Shown here piece by piece: positions 7,217 through 14,628 of a stretch of DNA of 23,302 bases. The stretch spans positions 1 to 23,302 of the forward strand of contig JAVBKZ010000041.1 in NCBI GenBank assembly GCA_031553755.1, read 5' to 3'. Positions within the stretch are counted from its first letter, which is position 1. Every line of letters starts with the position of its first letter. The notes under the pieces were generated by a model. That model ran no database searches. It saw only the letters and a program-made list of their open reading frames with translations, and had not been told where the DNA came from. The position numbers and the translations under genes are program-made. This stretch comes from JAIRVZ01 sp031553755 (GTDB taxonomy: Bacteria > Bacteroidota > Bacteroidia > Bacteroidales > Azobacteroidaceae).

Positions 7217-8287
7217 ATGCTTAAAAATTCAAAAATATACGTGGCCGGACATTTAGGGTTGGTAGGTTCCGCTATTTTATCAAACTTAAAACAAAAAGGA
7301 TATACCAATTTTATCCTTAAATCAATCAATGAGTTAGACTTGATTAATCAAGAAGCTGTAACTAAATTTTTTCAGGAAGAAAAACCTGAATACGTTTTTT
7401 TAGCAGCTGCTAAAGTCGGAGGAATTGTCGCCAACAACACCTACAGGGCGCAATTTATTTACGAAAACATAATGATTCAGAACAATATTATCCATTCGGC
7501 TTATTTGTCGGGTGTGAAGAAATTATTGTTTCTTGGTTCTACTTGTATTTATCCGAAAGAAGCTCCTCAACCAATGCCGGAAGATTGTTTGTTGACATCT
7601 CCTCTTGAATATACAAATGAACCTTATGCTATCGCTAAAATTGCCGGAATCAAAATGTGCGAAAGTTATAATTTGCAATACGGAACAAATTTTATTTCTG
7701 TGATGCCGACTAACTTATATGGACCTAACGATAATTTTGATTTAGAAAAATCACATGTCTTACCGGCATTGCTCCGGAAAGTTTATTTGGCAAAATGTTT
7801 AATGAGGAATGATTGGGATAGTATAAAGAAGGATTTAGATAAACGCCCGATTGAGAAAATATCAGGACAATCCGGACAAAAAGAAATTGAAAATATCCTA
7901 AATAAATATGGTGTTTCTACCGGAAAAGTAGAAATTTGGGGAACCGGAAACCCGATGCGTGAATTCTTATGGAGCGAAGAGATGGCAGATGCTTGCGTAT
8001 ATGCTATGGAAAACGTTGATTTTAAAGATTTAATCAACCCGGATGAAAAAGAAACACGCAATACTCACATTAATATTGGAACGGGAAAAGAAATTTCGAT
8101 CAAAAACTTGGCAGCGTTAGTAGCGGAGAAAGTTGGTTTTACCGGCGAATTATATTTTAATGCGGATAAACCCGACGGAACAATGAGAAAACTTACGCAA
8201 GTAAATAAAATCCACAACTTAGGTTGGACGCATAAAATCGAAATCGAAGAAGGTATAGAAAAATTATATAATTGGTACTTAAAATAA
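7217..8287 (+). CDS. fcl: GDP-L-fucose synthase
   Basis: This enzyme epimerises and reduces GDP-4-keto-6-deoxy-D-mannose to GDP-L-fucose with NADPH, the second step after Gmd. The 356-residue protein has the Rossmann motif GHLGLVGSA at residues 11-19 and the conserved AAAKVGGI near 63-70. The catalytic Ser108 lies in GSTCIYP, with Tyr137 and Lys141 in YAIAK, followed by MPTNLYGPNDNFD. A charged insertion at ~190-235 makes it longer than the ~320 residues of enteric enzymes; I recall similar insertions in Bacteroidota versions. It starts just downstream of its own promoter and is followed by gmd across a repeat-filled 87-nt spacer. The order fcl-gmd is the reverse of the common gmd-fcl. Confidence 0.95.
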   Translation: MLKNSKIYVAGHLGLVGSAILSNLKQKGYTNFILKSINELDLINQEAVTKFFQEEKPEYVFLAAAKVGGIVANNTYRAQFIYENIMIQNNIIHSAYLSGVKKLLFLGSTCIYPKEAPQPMPEDCLLTSPLEYTNEPYAIAKIAGIKMCESYNLQYGTNFISVMPTNLYGPNDNFDLEKSHVLPALLRKVYLAKCLMRNDWDSIKKDLDKRPIEKISGQSGQKEIENILNKYGVSTGKVEIWGTGNPMREFLWSEEMADACVYAMENVDFKDLINPDEKETRNTHINIGTGKEISIKNLAALVAEKVGFTGELYFNADKPDGTMRKLTQVNKIHNLGWTHKIEIEEGIEKLYNWYLK

Positions 8288-8368
8288 TTGAGAATTAAGA
8301 GTTGAGAATCGAAAGTGATGGAAATAAAGCTTTTAACTCTCAATTCTCAACTCCCAACTCTCAACTTT
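8288..8368 (+). repeat. Fold-back heptamer repeat in the fcl-gmd spacer
   Basis: Right after the fcl stop come four GA-rich heptamers (TTGAGAA, TTAAGAG, TTGAGAA, TCGAAAG; 8288-8315). After 18 nt come five CT-rich heptamers (TAACTCT, CAATTCT, CAACTCC, CAACTCT, CAACTTT; 8334-8368). The arms 8288-8309 and 8343-8364 are imperfect inverted copies and could fold into one long hairpin. They end seven bases before the gmd ATG. Confidence 0.85.
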
Positions 8369-8374
8369 CAAAAA

Positions 8375-9526
8375 ATGGGAAAAGTAGCTTTAGTTACCGG
8401 TGTTACCGGTCAGGACGGCGCATATTTAGCCGAATATCTAATAAAAAAAGGTTATACCGTACATGGTATTAAACGTAGATCTTCTCTGTTTAACACAGAT
8501 CGTATTGATCATTTGTATCAAGATCCTCATTTGGATAACCGTAATTTGATTTTGCATTACGGAGACCTTTCCGATTCGATGAACATTACCCGCATTATCG
8601 GAGAAGTACAACCCGATGAAATTTATAATTTGGGAGCGATGAGTCATGTAAAGGTCAGCTTTGATTCTCCCGAATATGTGGCCAATGTCGATGGAATCGG
8701 CACTTTGCGTATTCTGGAAGCTGTTCGCTTGTTGAATTTGACAGAAAAAACACGTATCTATCAAGCTTCAACTTCTGAACTTTACGGATTGGTACAAGAA
8801 GTTCCACAAAAAGAGACAACACCGTTTTATCCCAGAAGTCCGTATGCGGTAGCTAAAATGTACGCTTTTTGGATTACCGTAAACTATCGGGAAGCCTATA
8901 AAATGCATGCCAGCAACGGAATATTATTCAATCACGAATCTCCTTTAAGAGGTGAAACGTTTGTAACAAGAAAAGTAACCCGGGCAGTTTCCCGTATTGT
9001 ATTGGGAATGCAAAAACAGGTATTTATGGGGAATCTTTCCAGTAAACGCGACTGGGGACATGCCAAGGATTATATCAAAGCCATGTACTTGATTCTTCAA
9101 CAAGAAGCTCCCGATGATTATGTTATCGCGACCGGAATTACTACAGCTATCCGTGATTTCATTAAAATGGCTTTCGAAGAAACCGGAGTTGAAATAGAAT
9201 TCAGAGGTGAAGGCGTTGATGAAACCGGATATATTGTTTCGATAGACGAAAATACATTCAAAAATAAAGTTGGAGATACTTATTTGCAGGCATTTAAAGA
9301 TAGAATCGGAGACGCTGTAGTAAAAGTAGATCCGAAATATTTCCGCCCTACCGAAGTAGATTTGTTGATTGGAGACGCCACTAAATCAAGGACTAAATTA
9401 GGGTGGATTCCACAATATACTTTGCCGGCTCTTGTCGAAGATATGATGTTGAGCGATATCAAAGAAATGAAAAAAGAAGCCTATTTAAAAGAAGGAGGAT
9501 ACCGTATCTTAAATTATTTTGAATAA
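8375..9526 (+). CDS. gmd: GDP-mannose 4,6-dehydratase
   Basis: It converts GDP-D-mannose to GDP-4-keto-6-deoxy-D-mannose, the substrate of Fcl. The protein has 383 residues. The NADP-binding GVTGQDG is at residues 9-15. The catalytic set is Thr133 and Glu135 (in ASTSELYG) with Tyr157 and Lys161 (SPYAVAK), followed by FNHESPLRGETFVTRK and the GNLSSKRDWGHAKDY motif. The start at 8375 (MGKVALVTG) is chosen because the 20 in-frame residues upstream (from 8315) are encoded by the heptamer repeat. It is probably co-transcribed with fcl and followed by two hairpins. Confidence 0.95.
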   Translation: MGKVALVTGVTGQDGAYLAEYLIKKGYTVHGIKRRSSLFNTDRIDHLYQDPHLDNRNLILHYGDLSDSMNITRIIGEVQPDEIYNLGAMSHVKVSFDSPEYVANVDGIGTLRILEAVRLLNLTEKTRIYQASTSELYGLVQEVPQKETTPFYPRSPYAVAKMYAFWITVNYREAYKMHASNGILFNHESPLRGETFVTRKVTRAVSRIVLGMQKQVFMGNLSSKRDWGHAKDYIKAMYLILQQEAPDDYVIATGITTAIRDFIKMAFEETGVEIEFRGEGVDETGYIVSIDENTFKNKVGDTYLQAFKDRIGDAVVKVDPKYFRPTEVDLLIGDATKSRTKLGWIPQYTLPALVEDMMLSDIKEMKKEAYLKEGGYRILNYFE

Positions 9527-9539
9527 AATAAAATAAAAT

Positions 9540-9583
9540 TTTCAAAATACAGTTTAAATAAATAAACATAAAGTATTTTGAAA
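9540..9583 (+). terminator. Hairpin after gmd
   Basis: TTTCAAAATAC (9540-9550) and GTATTTTGAAA (9573-9583) are exact complements separated by an AT-rich loop of 22 nt. The location 14 nt after the gmd stop fits a terminator for the fcl-gmd unit, though the loop is long and the following T-run is weak. Confidence 0.45.
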
Positions 9584-9594
9584 GTAAAGTCGAT

Positions 9595-9636
9595 ATATGC
9601 CAATGTGTGAAGTCTTTCATTAGCACATTGGCATAT
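9595..9636 (+). promoter_or_regulatory. 13-bp perfect inverted repeat before the WcaJ-like gene
   Basis: ATATGCCAATGTG (9595-9607) and CACATTGGCATAT (9624-9636) are exact complements with a 16-nt loop. The second arm ends 22 nt before the ATG at 9659. No T-run follows, so it is a poor terminator. A leader hairpin, an operator or an attenuator for the polysaccharide genes is possible. I see no clear TAnnTTTG box in this spacer. Confidence 0.5.
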
Positions 9637-9658
9637 TATATTGATTTAGAAAAACATT

Positions 9659-11062
9659 ATGAGAAAACATAGAGGTTTTGGTTTCCTTATAAAGTGGTTG
9701 ATTTATCTCTGCGATATAATTCTTATTAGCGGGATTTATTTTTTAATTTGTTATTGGCTTGAACCATCCGGCGAATCTTTTTTTTTCAAAGAATTCAAGC
9801 ACGTAGAATTACTTCTTATTCTTAGTTATTCGTTTGCGCTTTATTTTCTCCCTATAAAAATACATATTCCTGTTATACATGTTGACAAAGTAGTCGAACG
9901 CTCATTATCTACGGTTTTATTATTTGCGATCTTACTTATTACCGGCCTTTTCTTTCTGTATCAGCAAGAGTTTTCTATTCAATTAATTTTGTATTACATA
10001 TTGGCATTAAGTTTCATTCTTCCATGTTGGCATATTTGTGTGAGAAAAATGTTGACAACATATAGAAAATCAGGACATAATTTTAAACATGTTGTAATCG
10101 TCGGAGCCGGAGAATGTGGACAAGAATTGTTGGCGGAATTAAAAACCGAATTAACATCAGGTTATCGTGTTTTGGGTTTTTTTGATGACAACCCTTCTTC
10201 TAAAAATAATGTGGGTGAATTATATTTAGGAAAAGTATCCGAATTAGAAGACTTTGTTTTAGAAAAAGATGTCGATAACGTCTACTGTACTCTTCCTTAT
10301 TCAGAGCAGGATACAATTGTGCAAACCATGAATTTTTGTGAAAAAAATATGGTTCGTTTTTATCTTGTTCCAGAATATTTTCTCTTTATTAAAAAAAGTC
10401 TTATACTGGAACCTATTATTTCAGTTCCGATAATGGCAATTCGTCCGGAACCCTTGCAGTATATTCACAATAGATTAGTAAAGAGGTGTTTGGATGTTGT
10501 TTTTTCTCTTTTTATTTTGGTAACTATTTATCCCGTTTTATACGTCATTGCCGGAACTTTAATTAAATTAAGTTCTCCGGGGCCTGTATACTTTAAGCAA
10601 TTAAGAACCGGTATTTACGGAAAAAATTTTTATTGCTACAAATTCAGGTCAATGCGTCCGAACGGAGAAGCACATACAAAGCAAGCTGAAAAAAACGATC
10701 CGAGAATTACGAAAATCGGAGCCTTTCTTCGAAAAACTAATTTAGACGAAATGCCGCAGTTTATCAATGTGTTGAAAGGAGAAATGAGTATTGTTGGGCC
10801 AAGACCGCACATGTTGAATCATACAAAAGAATATTCTTCTTTGATTGATAAATATATGGTTCGCCATTTGGTTAAGCCGGGAATTACAGGATGGGCGCAA
10901 ATTACTGGTTATAGAGGTGAAATCAGCGATATTTCTCAGATGGAAGAACGAGTGAAACGGGATGTCTGGTATATCGAAAACTGGAATTTCTTTTTCGACT
11001 TGAAAATTATCGCGATGACCGCTTTAAGTATGCTCAAAAAAGAGCGTGAAAACGCGTATTAA
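9659..11062 (+). CDS. Undecaprenyl-phosphate sugar phosphotransferase (WcaJ/CpsE-like)
   Basis: This initiating enzyme of exo- or capsular polysaccharide synthesis transfers a hexose-1-phosphate (commonly glucose) from its nucleotide sugar to undecaprenyl phosphate at the inner membrane. The 467-residue protein has about four hydrophobic segments in the first 125 residues. A nucleotide-binding-like CoA_binding_3 region follows (VVIVGAGECGQELL, near 142-155). Another membrane segment (CLDVVFSLFILVTIYPVLY) comes next, then the conserved bacterial sugar transferase domain: SPGPVYFKQLRTG, FYCYKFRSM, LRKTNLDEMPQF, VGPRPHM, VKPGITGWAQ. The sugar donor cannot be told from the sequence. It is followed after 6 nt by the FemAB-like gene, so the two are co-transcribed. 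Confidence 0.9.
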   Translation: MRKHRGFGFLIKWLIYLCDIILISGIYFLICYWLEPSGESFFFKEFKHVELLLILSYSFALYFLPIKIHIPVIHVDKVVERSLSTVLLFAILLITGLFFLYQQEFSIQLILYYILALSFILPCWHICVRKMLTTYRKSGHNFKHVVIVGAGECGQELLAELKTELTSGYRVLGFFDDNPSSKNNVGELYLGKVSELEDFVLEKDVDNVYCTLPYSEQDTIVQTMNFCEKNMVRFYLVPEYFLFIKKSLILEPIISVPIMAIRPEPLQYIHNRLVKRCLDVVFSLFILVTIYPVLYVIAGTLIKLSSPGPVYFKQLRTGIYGKNFYCYKFRSMRPNGEAHTKQAEKNDPRITKIGAFLRKTNLDEMPQFINVLKGEMSIVGPRPHMLNHTKEYSSLIDKYMVRHLVKPGITGWAQITGYRGEISDISQMEERVKRDVWYIENWNFFFDLKIIAMTALSMLKKERENAY

Positions 11063-11068
11063 CTGTTT

Positions 11069-12058
11069 ATGAACTTCAGAATCATCAAAGCGGAAGACAA
11101 TAAAGAATGGCAAAAAATCCTTTCTCTTACCGATATTTATGATTTTTATCATACGGCATCATATCATCGTATAGACCATTCCGGAGACGCTCGTTTGCTT
11201 GTATTTCAGGACAAATATAAAGTGTCTGCTATCCCTTTTATATTCAGGAAAATAGAAGGAACTCCCTATCAAGACGTAACCTCTGTTTATGGTTATGCGG
11301 GATGGATTCGTTCCCGGGATACCATTTTTCCTGAAACAGCCGGGATTCTCGGTGAATATTTTGAAAAAGAAAAAGTTGTTTCCGCGTTTTCTCGCCTTCA
11401 TCCGGTTATACAGGGTTCTGATATTTTTCCGGTAGGAAATGTCTTAGATTCAAACCTGACATTAGGCATTGATTTGTCTTTGGATCAAGATGTTCAACGT
11501 CAGGCATATAGCCGTTCTGTAAAAGGTTCGATCAATCGAAGTGTAAGATGCGGAATAAAAATTCGGCAGACAAAGAAAAAGGAGGATATCATTCTTTTTT
11601 CCCAAATATATAAAAACGCGATGGCGCGATTAAATGCTCCTTCTTATTTACATTTTCCACTTGACTATTTTGAAATATTGATGAATAGTAACGAATTCGA
11701 ATCTTTTATTTTATTTGCCGAATTGTCGGGAAATATTATTGGAGGAGCATTGTTTACTATTTGTAATGGAATTATGCAATATCACTTGGGAGTAACGGTT
11801 GATAATTATATGCGGTATTCTCCTCTTAAACATATAATAGATATGGCAAGAGAAATCGGGAATTCGAAAAATCTTTCGGTTTTACACCTTGGAGGAGGAT
11901 TTGGCGGAATAAATGATAACCTTTATATATTCAAGTCAAGAATGGCATCCAAAACCTATCAATTTAAGGTTTGGAAATGGATAGTTAATGAAAACATATA
12001 CAAAGAATTATCAATTAACAAACCTCTTTCTTCTTTTTTTCCTCTTTACAGAACCTAA
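11069..12058 (+). CDS. FemAB/GNAT-fold acyl- or aminoacyltransferase-like protein
   Basis: This 329-residue cytosolic protein resembles the FemAB-like/GNAT group (Acetyltransf_6 type) found in polysaccharide gene clusters. The N-terminal half has FYHTASYHRI and a strand pattern typical of the first GNAT domain. The second half contains the motif GSINRSVRCGIKIRQ near 154-168, then FAELSGNIIGGALFTICNG near 226-244 and LHLGGGFGG near 275-283. Such proteins transfer acyl or amino-acid groups onto sugars or peptidoglycan precursors; neither substrate nor donor can be inferred. It follows the WcaJ-like gene by 6 nt. Downstream is the independent promoter of ruvX. Confidence 0.65.
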   Translation: MNFRIIKAEDNKEWQKILSLTDIYDFYHTASYHRIDHSGDARLLVFQDKYKVSAIPFIFRKIEGTPYQDVTSVYGYAGWIRSRDTIFPETAGILGEYFEKEKVVSAFSRLHPVIQGSDIFPVGNVLDSNLTLGIDLSLDQDVQRQAYSRSVKGSINRSVRCGIKIRQTKKKEDIILFSQIYKNAMARLNAPSYLHFPLDYFEILMNSNEFESFILFAELSGNIIGGALFTICNGIMQYHLGVTVDNYMRYSPLKHIIDMAREIGNSKNLSVLHLGGGFGGINDNLYIFKSRMASKTYQFKVWKWIVNENIYKELSINKPLSSFFPLYRT

Positions 12059-12082
12059 TATTTTTTTTATTTATATTTTTAT

Positions 12083-12090
12083 TACCTTTG
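12083..12090 (+). promoter_or_regulatory. Bacteroidota -7 promoter box for ruvX
   Basis: TACCTTTG matches TAnnTTTG and ends 7 nt before the ATG at 12098. Transcription would start at or just before the start codon, giving a leaderless or near-leaderless mRNA. It separates the sugar genes from the ruvX-def-export unit. Confidence 0.65.
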
Positions 12091-12097
12091 CAACCCG

Positions 12098-12511
12098 ATG
12101 GGACGTATCATTGCTATAGATTATGGGCATAAAAGGACAGGGTTGGCAGTAACAGACCCGCTTAAAATAATCGCCGGAGGACTTACAACATTGCCCGGAG
12201 ATAAAGTAATCGCCTTTTTATCCGAATACATTAAAAAAGAGGAAGTTGAATTATTTCTTTTAGGAGAACCTAAGCAAATGAATTATCAACCATCTGAAAA
12301 TATGATAAGGGTTGAAAAATTTGCGGAAAACCTAAGAAAAAACATTCCTTCAATTGAACTTAAATATATTGATGAACGTTTTACGTCCGTCATCGCACAC
12401 AAAGCTATGATCGAAGGGGGATTAAAAAAAAAAGACAGGCAAAATAAAGCCTTAGTCGATGAACTAAGCGCTGTGATTATGCTACAAACTTATTTAGAAT
12501 CAATCAGATAA
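12098..12511 (+). CDS. ruvX: Putative pre-16S rRNA nuclease / Holliday junction resolvase-like YqgF
   Basis: This 137-residue RNase H-fold protein has the usual family length. The first metal-binding Asp8 lies in IIAIDYGHKRTGLAVTD. LFLLGEPKQMN near 67-77 and YIDERFTS near 94-101 follow, and the last acidic motif is in KALVDELSAVIMLQTYLE. YqgF homologues process the 5' end of 16S rRNA; a resolvase role has also been proposed. Its stop overlaps the def start by one base (TAATG), so translation is probably coupled. In other Bacteroidales it is, as I recall, linked to def in the same way. Confidence 0.92.
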   Translation: MGRIIAIDYGHKRTGLAVTDPLKIIAGGLTTLPGDKVIAFLSEYIKKEEVELFLLGEPKQMNYQPSENMIRVEKFAENLRKNIPSIELKYIDERFTSVIAHKAMIEGGLKKKDRQNKALVDELSAVIMLQTYLESIR

Positions 12512-13071
12512 TGATATTGCCGATTTATTTATACGGCCAACCGGTTTTAAGAAAGGTTGCCAACGATATAACTCCAGATTATCCGAACATCAAAGAACTA
12601 ATTGATAACATGTTCGAAACAATGTATAAAGCGGATGGAATTGGTCTTGCCGCTCCTCAAATAGGATTGGACATTCGCTTGTTAGTTATTGATTTGAATC
12701 CTTTAGCAGAAGATGAACCTGCTTTTAAGGATGTGAAGAAAATAATGATTAACGCGCACATCGTTCATATAGAAGGAGAAGAAGCATTAATGGAAGAAGG
12801 ATGCCTTTCTTTGCCGGGCATACATGAAAAAGTAGCGAGACAAGGAAAAATCAGGATACAATATTTAGACGAAAATTTTACATCACACGACGAGGAATAC
12901 GAAGGATTCCTTGCCCGTGTTATTCAACATGAATACGATCATTTGGAAGGAAAACTTTTCATAGATAAGATTTCAGGAATAAGGAAACAATTGATAAAAT
13001 CCAAATTGAATAACTTGGTTAAAGGAAATGTTTCTAACTGTAATTATAAAGTAAAAGCCATCGGAAAATAA
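12511..13071 (+). CDS. def: Peptide deformylase
   Basis: It removes the N-formyl group from nascent proteins as a metallohydrolase in the cytosol. All three diagnostic motifs are present in 186 residues: GIGLAAPQIG (43-52), EGCLSLPG with metal ligand Cys98, and QHEYDHLEG with ligands His140 and His144 and catalytic Glu141. The start overlaps the ruvX stop. The export lipoprotein gene begins 12 nt after its stop, on the same strand and with no terminator, so def and the polysaccharide export genes share a transcript. Confidence 0.96.
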   Translation: MILPIYLYGQPVLRKVANDITPDYPNIKELIDNMFETMYKADGIGLAAPQIGLDIRLLVIDLNPLAEDEPAFKDVKKIMINAHIVHIEGEEALMEEGCLSLPGIHEKVARQGKIRIQYLDENFTSHDEEYEGFLARVIQHEYDHLEGKLFIDKISGIRKQLIKSKLNNLVKGNVSNCNYKVKAIGK

Positions 13072-13083
13072 AATAAATACTGA

Positions 13084-13854
13084 ATGAAAAAGTTGCTTAT
13101 TAACGCCTTCATGGTATTTTTGGTTTTGTTTTTAACATCTTGTGTTACAACAAAGCAAACTAATTTACTTCAAGAACCGGGAGGGGGAATTCCTGAATAT
13201 TCTACATTTATTCCGGCGGGAGAATATAAAGTTAAAGTAGGAGACCAATTGAATATTGCCATTCATACAAATCCGTTCGATAATCAAACTTCTCAATTGT
13301 TTAGTTTTATGTCTGGTTCTGCATCATCTTCCGGAGGTTCATCAACTAAAGGCTTTGCTGTAGCCCCCGATGGAACGATAAAATTCCCATATATTGGCGA
13401 TATTTCAGTTCGGGGAAAAACAACTTTGGAGATACAACAATTGATAGAAAAACGAATCAACGAAAACATAACCGAAGATTGCATTGTGTTGGTTTCACTG
13501 GAAAGTAAATATTTTAGTGTAATAGGAGAGTCGGGGAGTGGACGCTATCAAATAGCAAAAGAACAAACGACAATATTTCAAGCTTTAGCTCAAAGTGGAG
13601 ATGTCAATACGTATGGAGACCGTGCACATATAAAAATCATACGACAAATAGAAGACGGAACCGTGATTAAAACTTTTGACCTCAGAAGCAAAGATGTTGT
13701 TAATTCCGAGTTTTATTATATTCAACCCGATGATGTAATATACATACAGCCGATGGGAAGACAATTTTTAGGACTTAATTCGTTTGGAGCCGTTTTCGCG
13801 GTTGTTTCCACATTTATTTCGCTTGGGTTAATGGTTTATAATTTTGTGAAATAA
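13084..13854 (+). CDS. Polysaccharide export lipoprotein, Wza-like (first copy)
   Basis: This 256-residue protein has a lipoprotein signal (MKKLLINAFMVFLVLF, lipobox LTSC with Cys20). It should be lipid-anchored at the outer membrane, where Wza-type proteins form the export channel. A Poly_export domain follows (YKVKVGDQLNIAIHTNP, FAVAPDGTIKFPYIGDISVRG), then an SLBB-like segment (YFSVIGESGSGRYQI, IFQALAQSGDV, YIQPDDVIYIQP). A C-terminal hydrophobic helix (AVFAVVSTFISLGLMVYNF) follows, as in Wza. It is shorter than E. coli Wza (379 residues), which is usual in Bacteroidota. A Ser/Gly-rich loop (SGSASSSGGSSTKG) lies near 78-91. It is the first of two adjacent paralogues. Confidence 0.9.
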   Translation: MKKLLINAFMVFLVLFLTSCVTTKQTNLLQEPGGGIPEYSTFIPAGEYKVKVGDQLNIAIHTNPFDNQTSQLFSFMSGSASSSGGSSTKGFAVAPDGTIKFPYIGDISVRGKTTLEIQQLIEKRINENITEDCIVLVSLESKYFSVIGESGSGRYQIAKEQTTIFQALAQSGDVNTYGDRAHIKIIRQIEDGTVIKTFDLRSKDVVNSEFYYIQPDDVIYIQPMGRQFLGLNSFGAVFAVVSTFISLGLMVYNFVK

Positions 13855-13869
13855 TCGAAATAAAATCAG

Positions 13870-14610
13870 ATGAAAAATAGAACATACATATATGCTACCA
13901 TTGCCTGTTTAATAACATGTTTATTTAGCTCATGTATTACCGGTAAAGATAAAAAATATATGCAGGAAGGTCATTCTTTGTACAAACCTGTAGAATTTCA
14001 GCAGTATAAACTCCGGGTCAATGACGAAGTTTCGTATATTTTAATGACTTCAAATGCGGAAACTCAAAGATTTTATAACGTTGGAGGATCCGGCGGAGCA
14101 AGTTCCGTATCATTTCGTATTTACGAAAACGGTTCGATATATATACCGACTATCGGAAACATTAAGATTGCCGGAATGACGATAAGAGAAGCGGAAAGCG
14201 CGTTGAAAAAAACATTTACGGTTCTTGTACCCGATGCCGAAATTAAACTGAGCCTTGTAAATAATAATTATTATGTACAAGGAGATGGCGGTAAAGGGCA
14301 ATTTTATTTATATAAAGAAAATTTGAATATCTTTCAAGCCTTGGCATTGGCGGGAGATATTTCAGGTTCAGGAGATAAACAGCATATAAAAATCATTCGA
14401 AAAGGCGCGGATGGAATGGATTATATAAACACTTTCGATTTAAGGGAAATTTCTATTATCGAATCTGAATATTATTACATCCAACCTAATGATGTTATAT
14501 ATATTCCTACAAATTCAAAAGCATTTTTCAGGGTGGATTCAGTATCTTCTTTTGTTTCGATGTTTGTAGCACCGTTATCTTTGTTTGTTATGGTATTGTC
14601 ATTGTTTTAA
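13870..14610 (+). CDS. Polysaccharide export lipoprotein, Wza-like (second copy)
   Basis: This 246-residue paralogue of the gene before it starts 15 nt downstream. The signal peptide carries lipobox FSSC (Cys22). The order is the same: YKLRVNDEVSYILMTSN, ENGSIYIPTIGNIKIAGMTI, an SLBB-like NNYYVQGDGGKGQFYLYK with IFQALALAGDI, then FDLREISIIESEYYYIQPN and a C-terminal hydrophobic helix. The two copies share the layout and short motifs (HIKIIR, FDLR, YYIQPxDVIYI) but have clearly diverged, so the duplication is not recent. The pair may form a mixed channel, or each may serve a different polymer. It is followed by the BY-kinase after 18 nt. Confidence 0.9.
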   Translation: MKNRTYIYATIACLITCLFSSCITGKDKKYMQEGHSLYKPVEFQQYKLRVNDEVSYILMTSNAETQRFYNVGGSGGASSVSFRIYENGSIYIPTIGNIKIAGMTIREAESALKKTFTVLVPDAEIKLSLVNNNYYVQGDGGKGQFYLYKENLNIFQALALAGDISGSGDKQHIKIIRKGADGMDYINTFDLREISIIESEYYYIQPNDVIYIPTNSKAFFRVDSVSSFVSMFVAPLSLFVMVLSLF

Positions 14611-14628
14611 TATTAAAGTACTTGTCTT

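Noticed and set aside
8315..8374. Upstream ATG adding 20 residues to Gmd
   Set aside because: The added residues are translated heptamer repeat; MGKVALVTGVTGQDG is the normal Gmd N-terminus.
7217..9526. Reversed fcl-gmd order as a sign of unusual history
   Set aside because: Both orders occur in bacteria. Both enzymes have all catalytic residues, so order alone is not informative.
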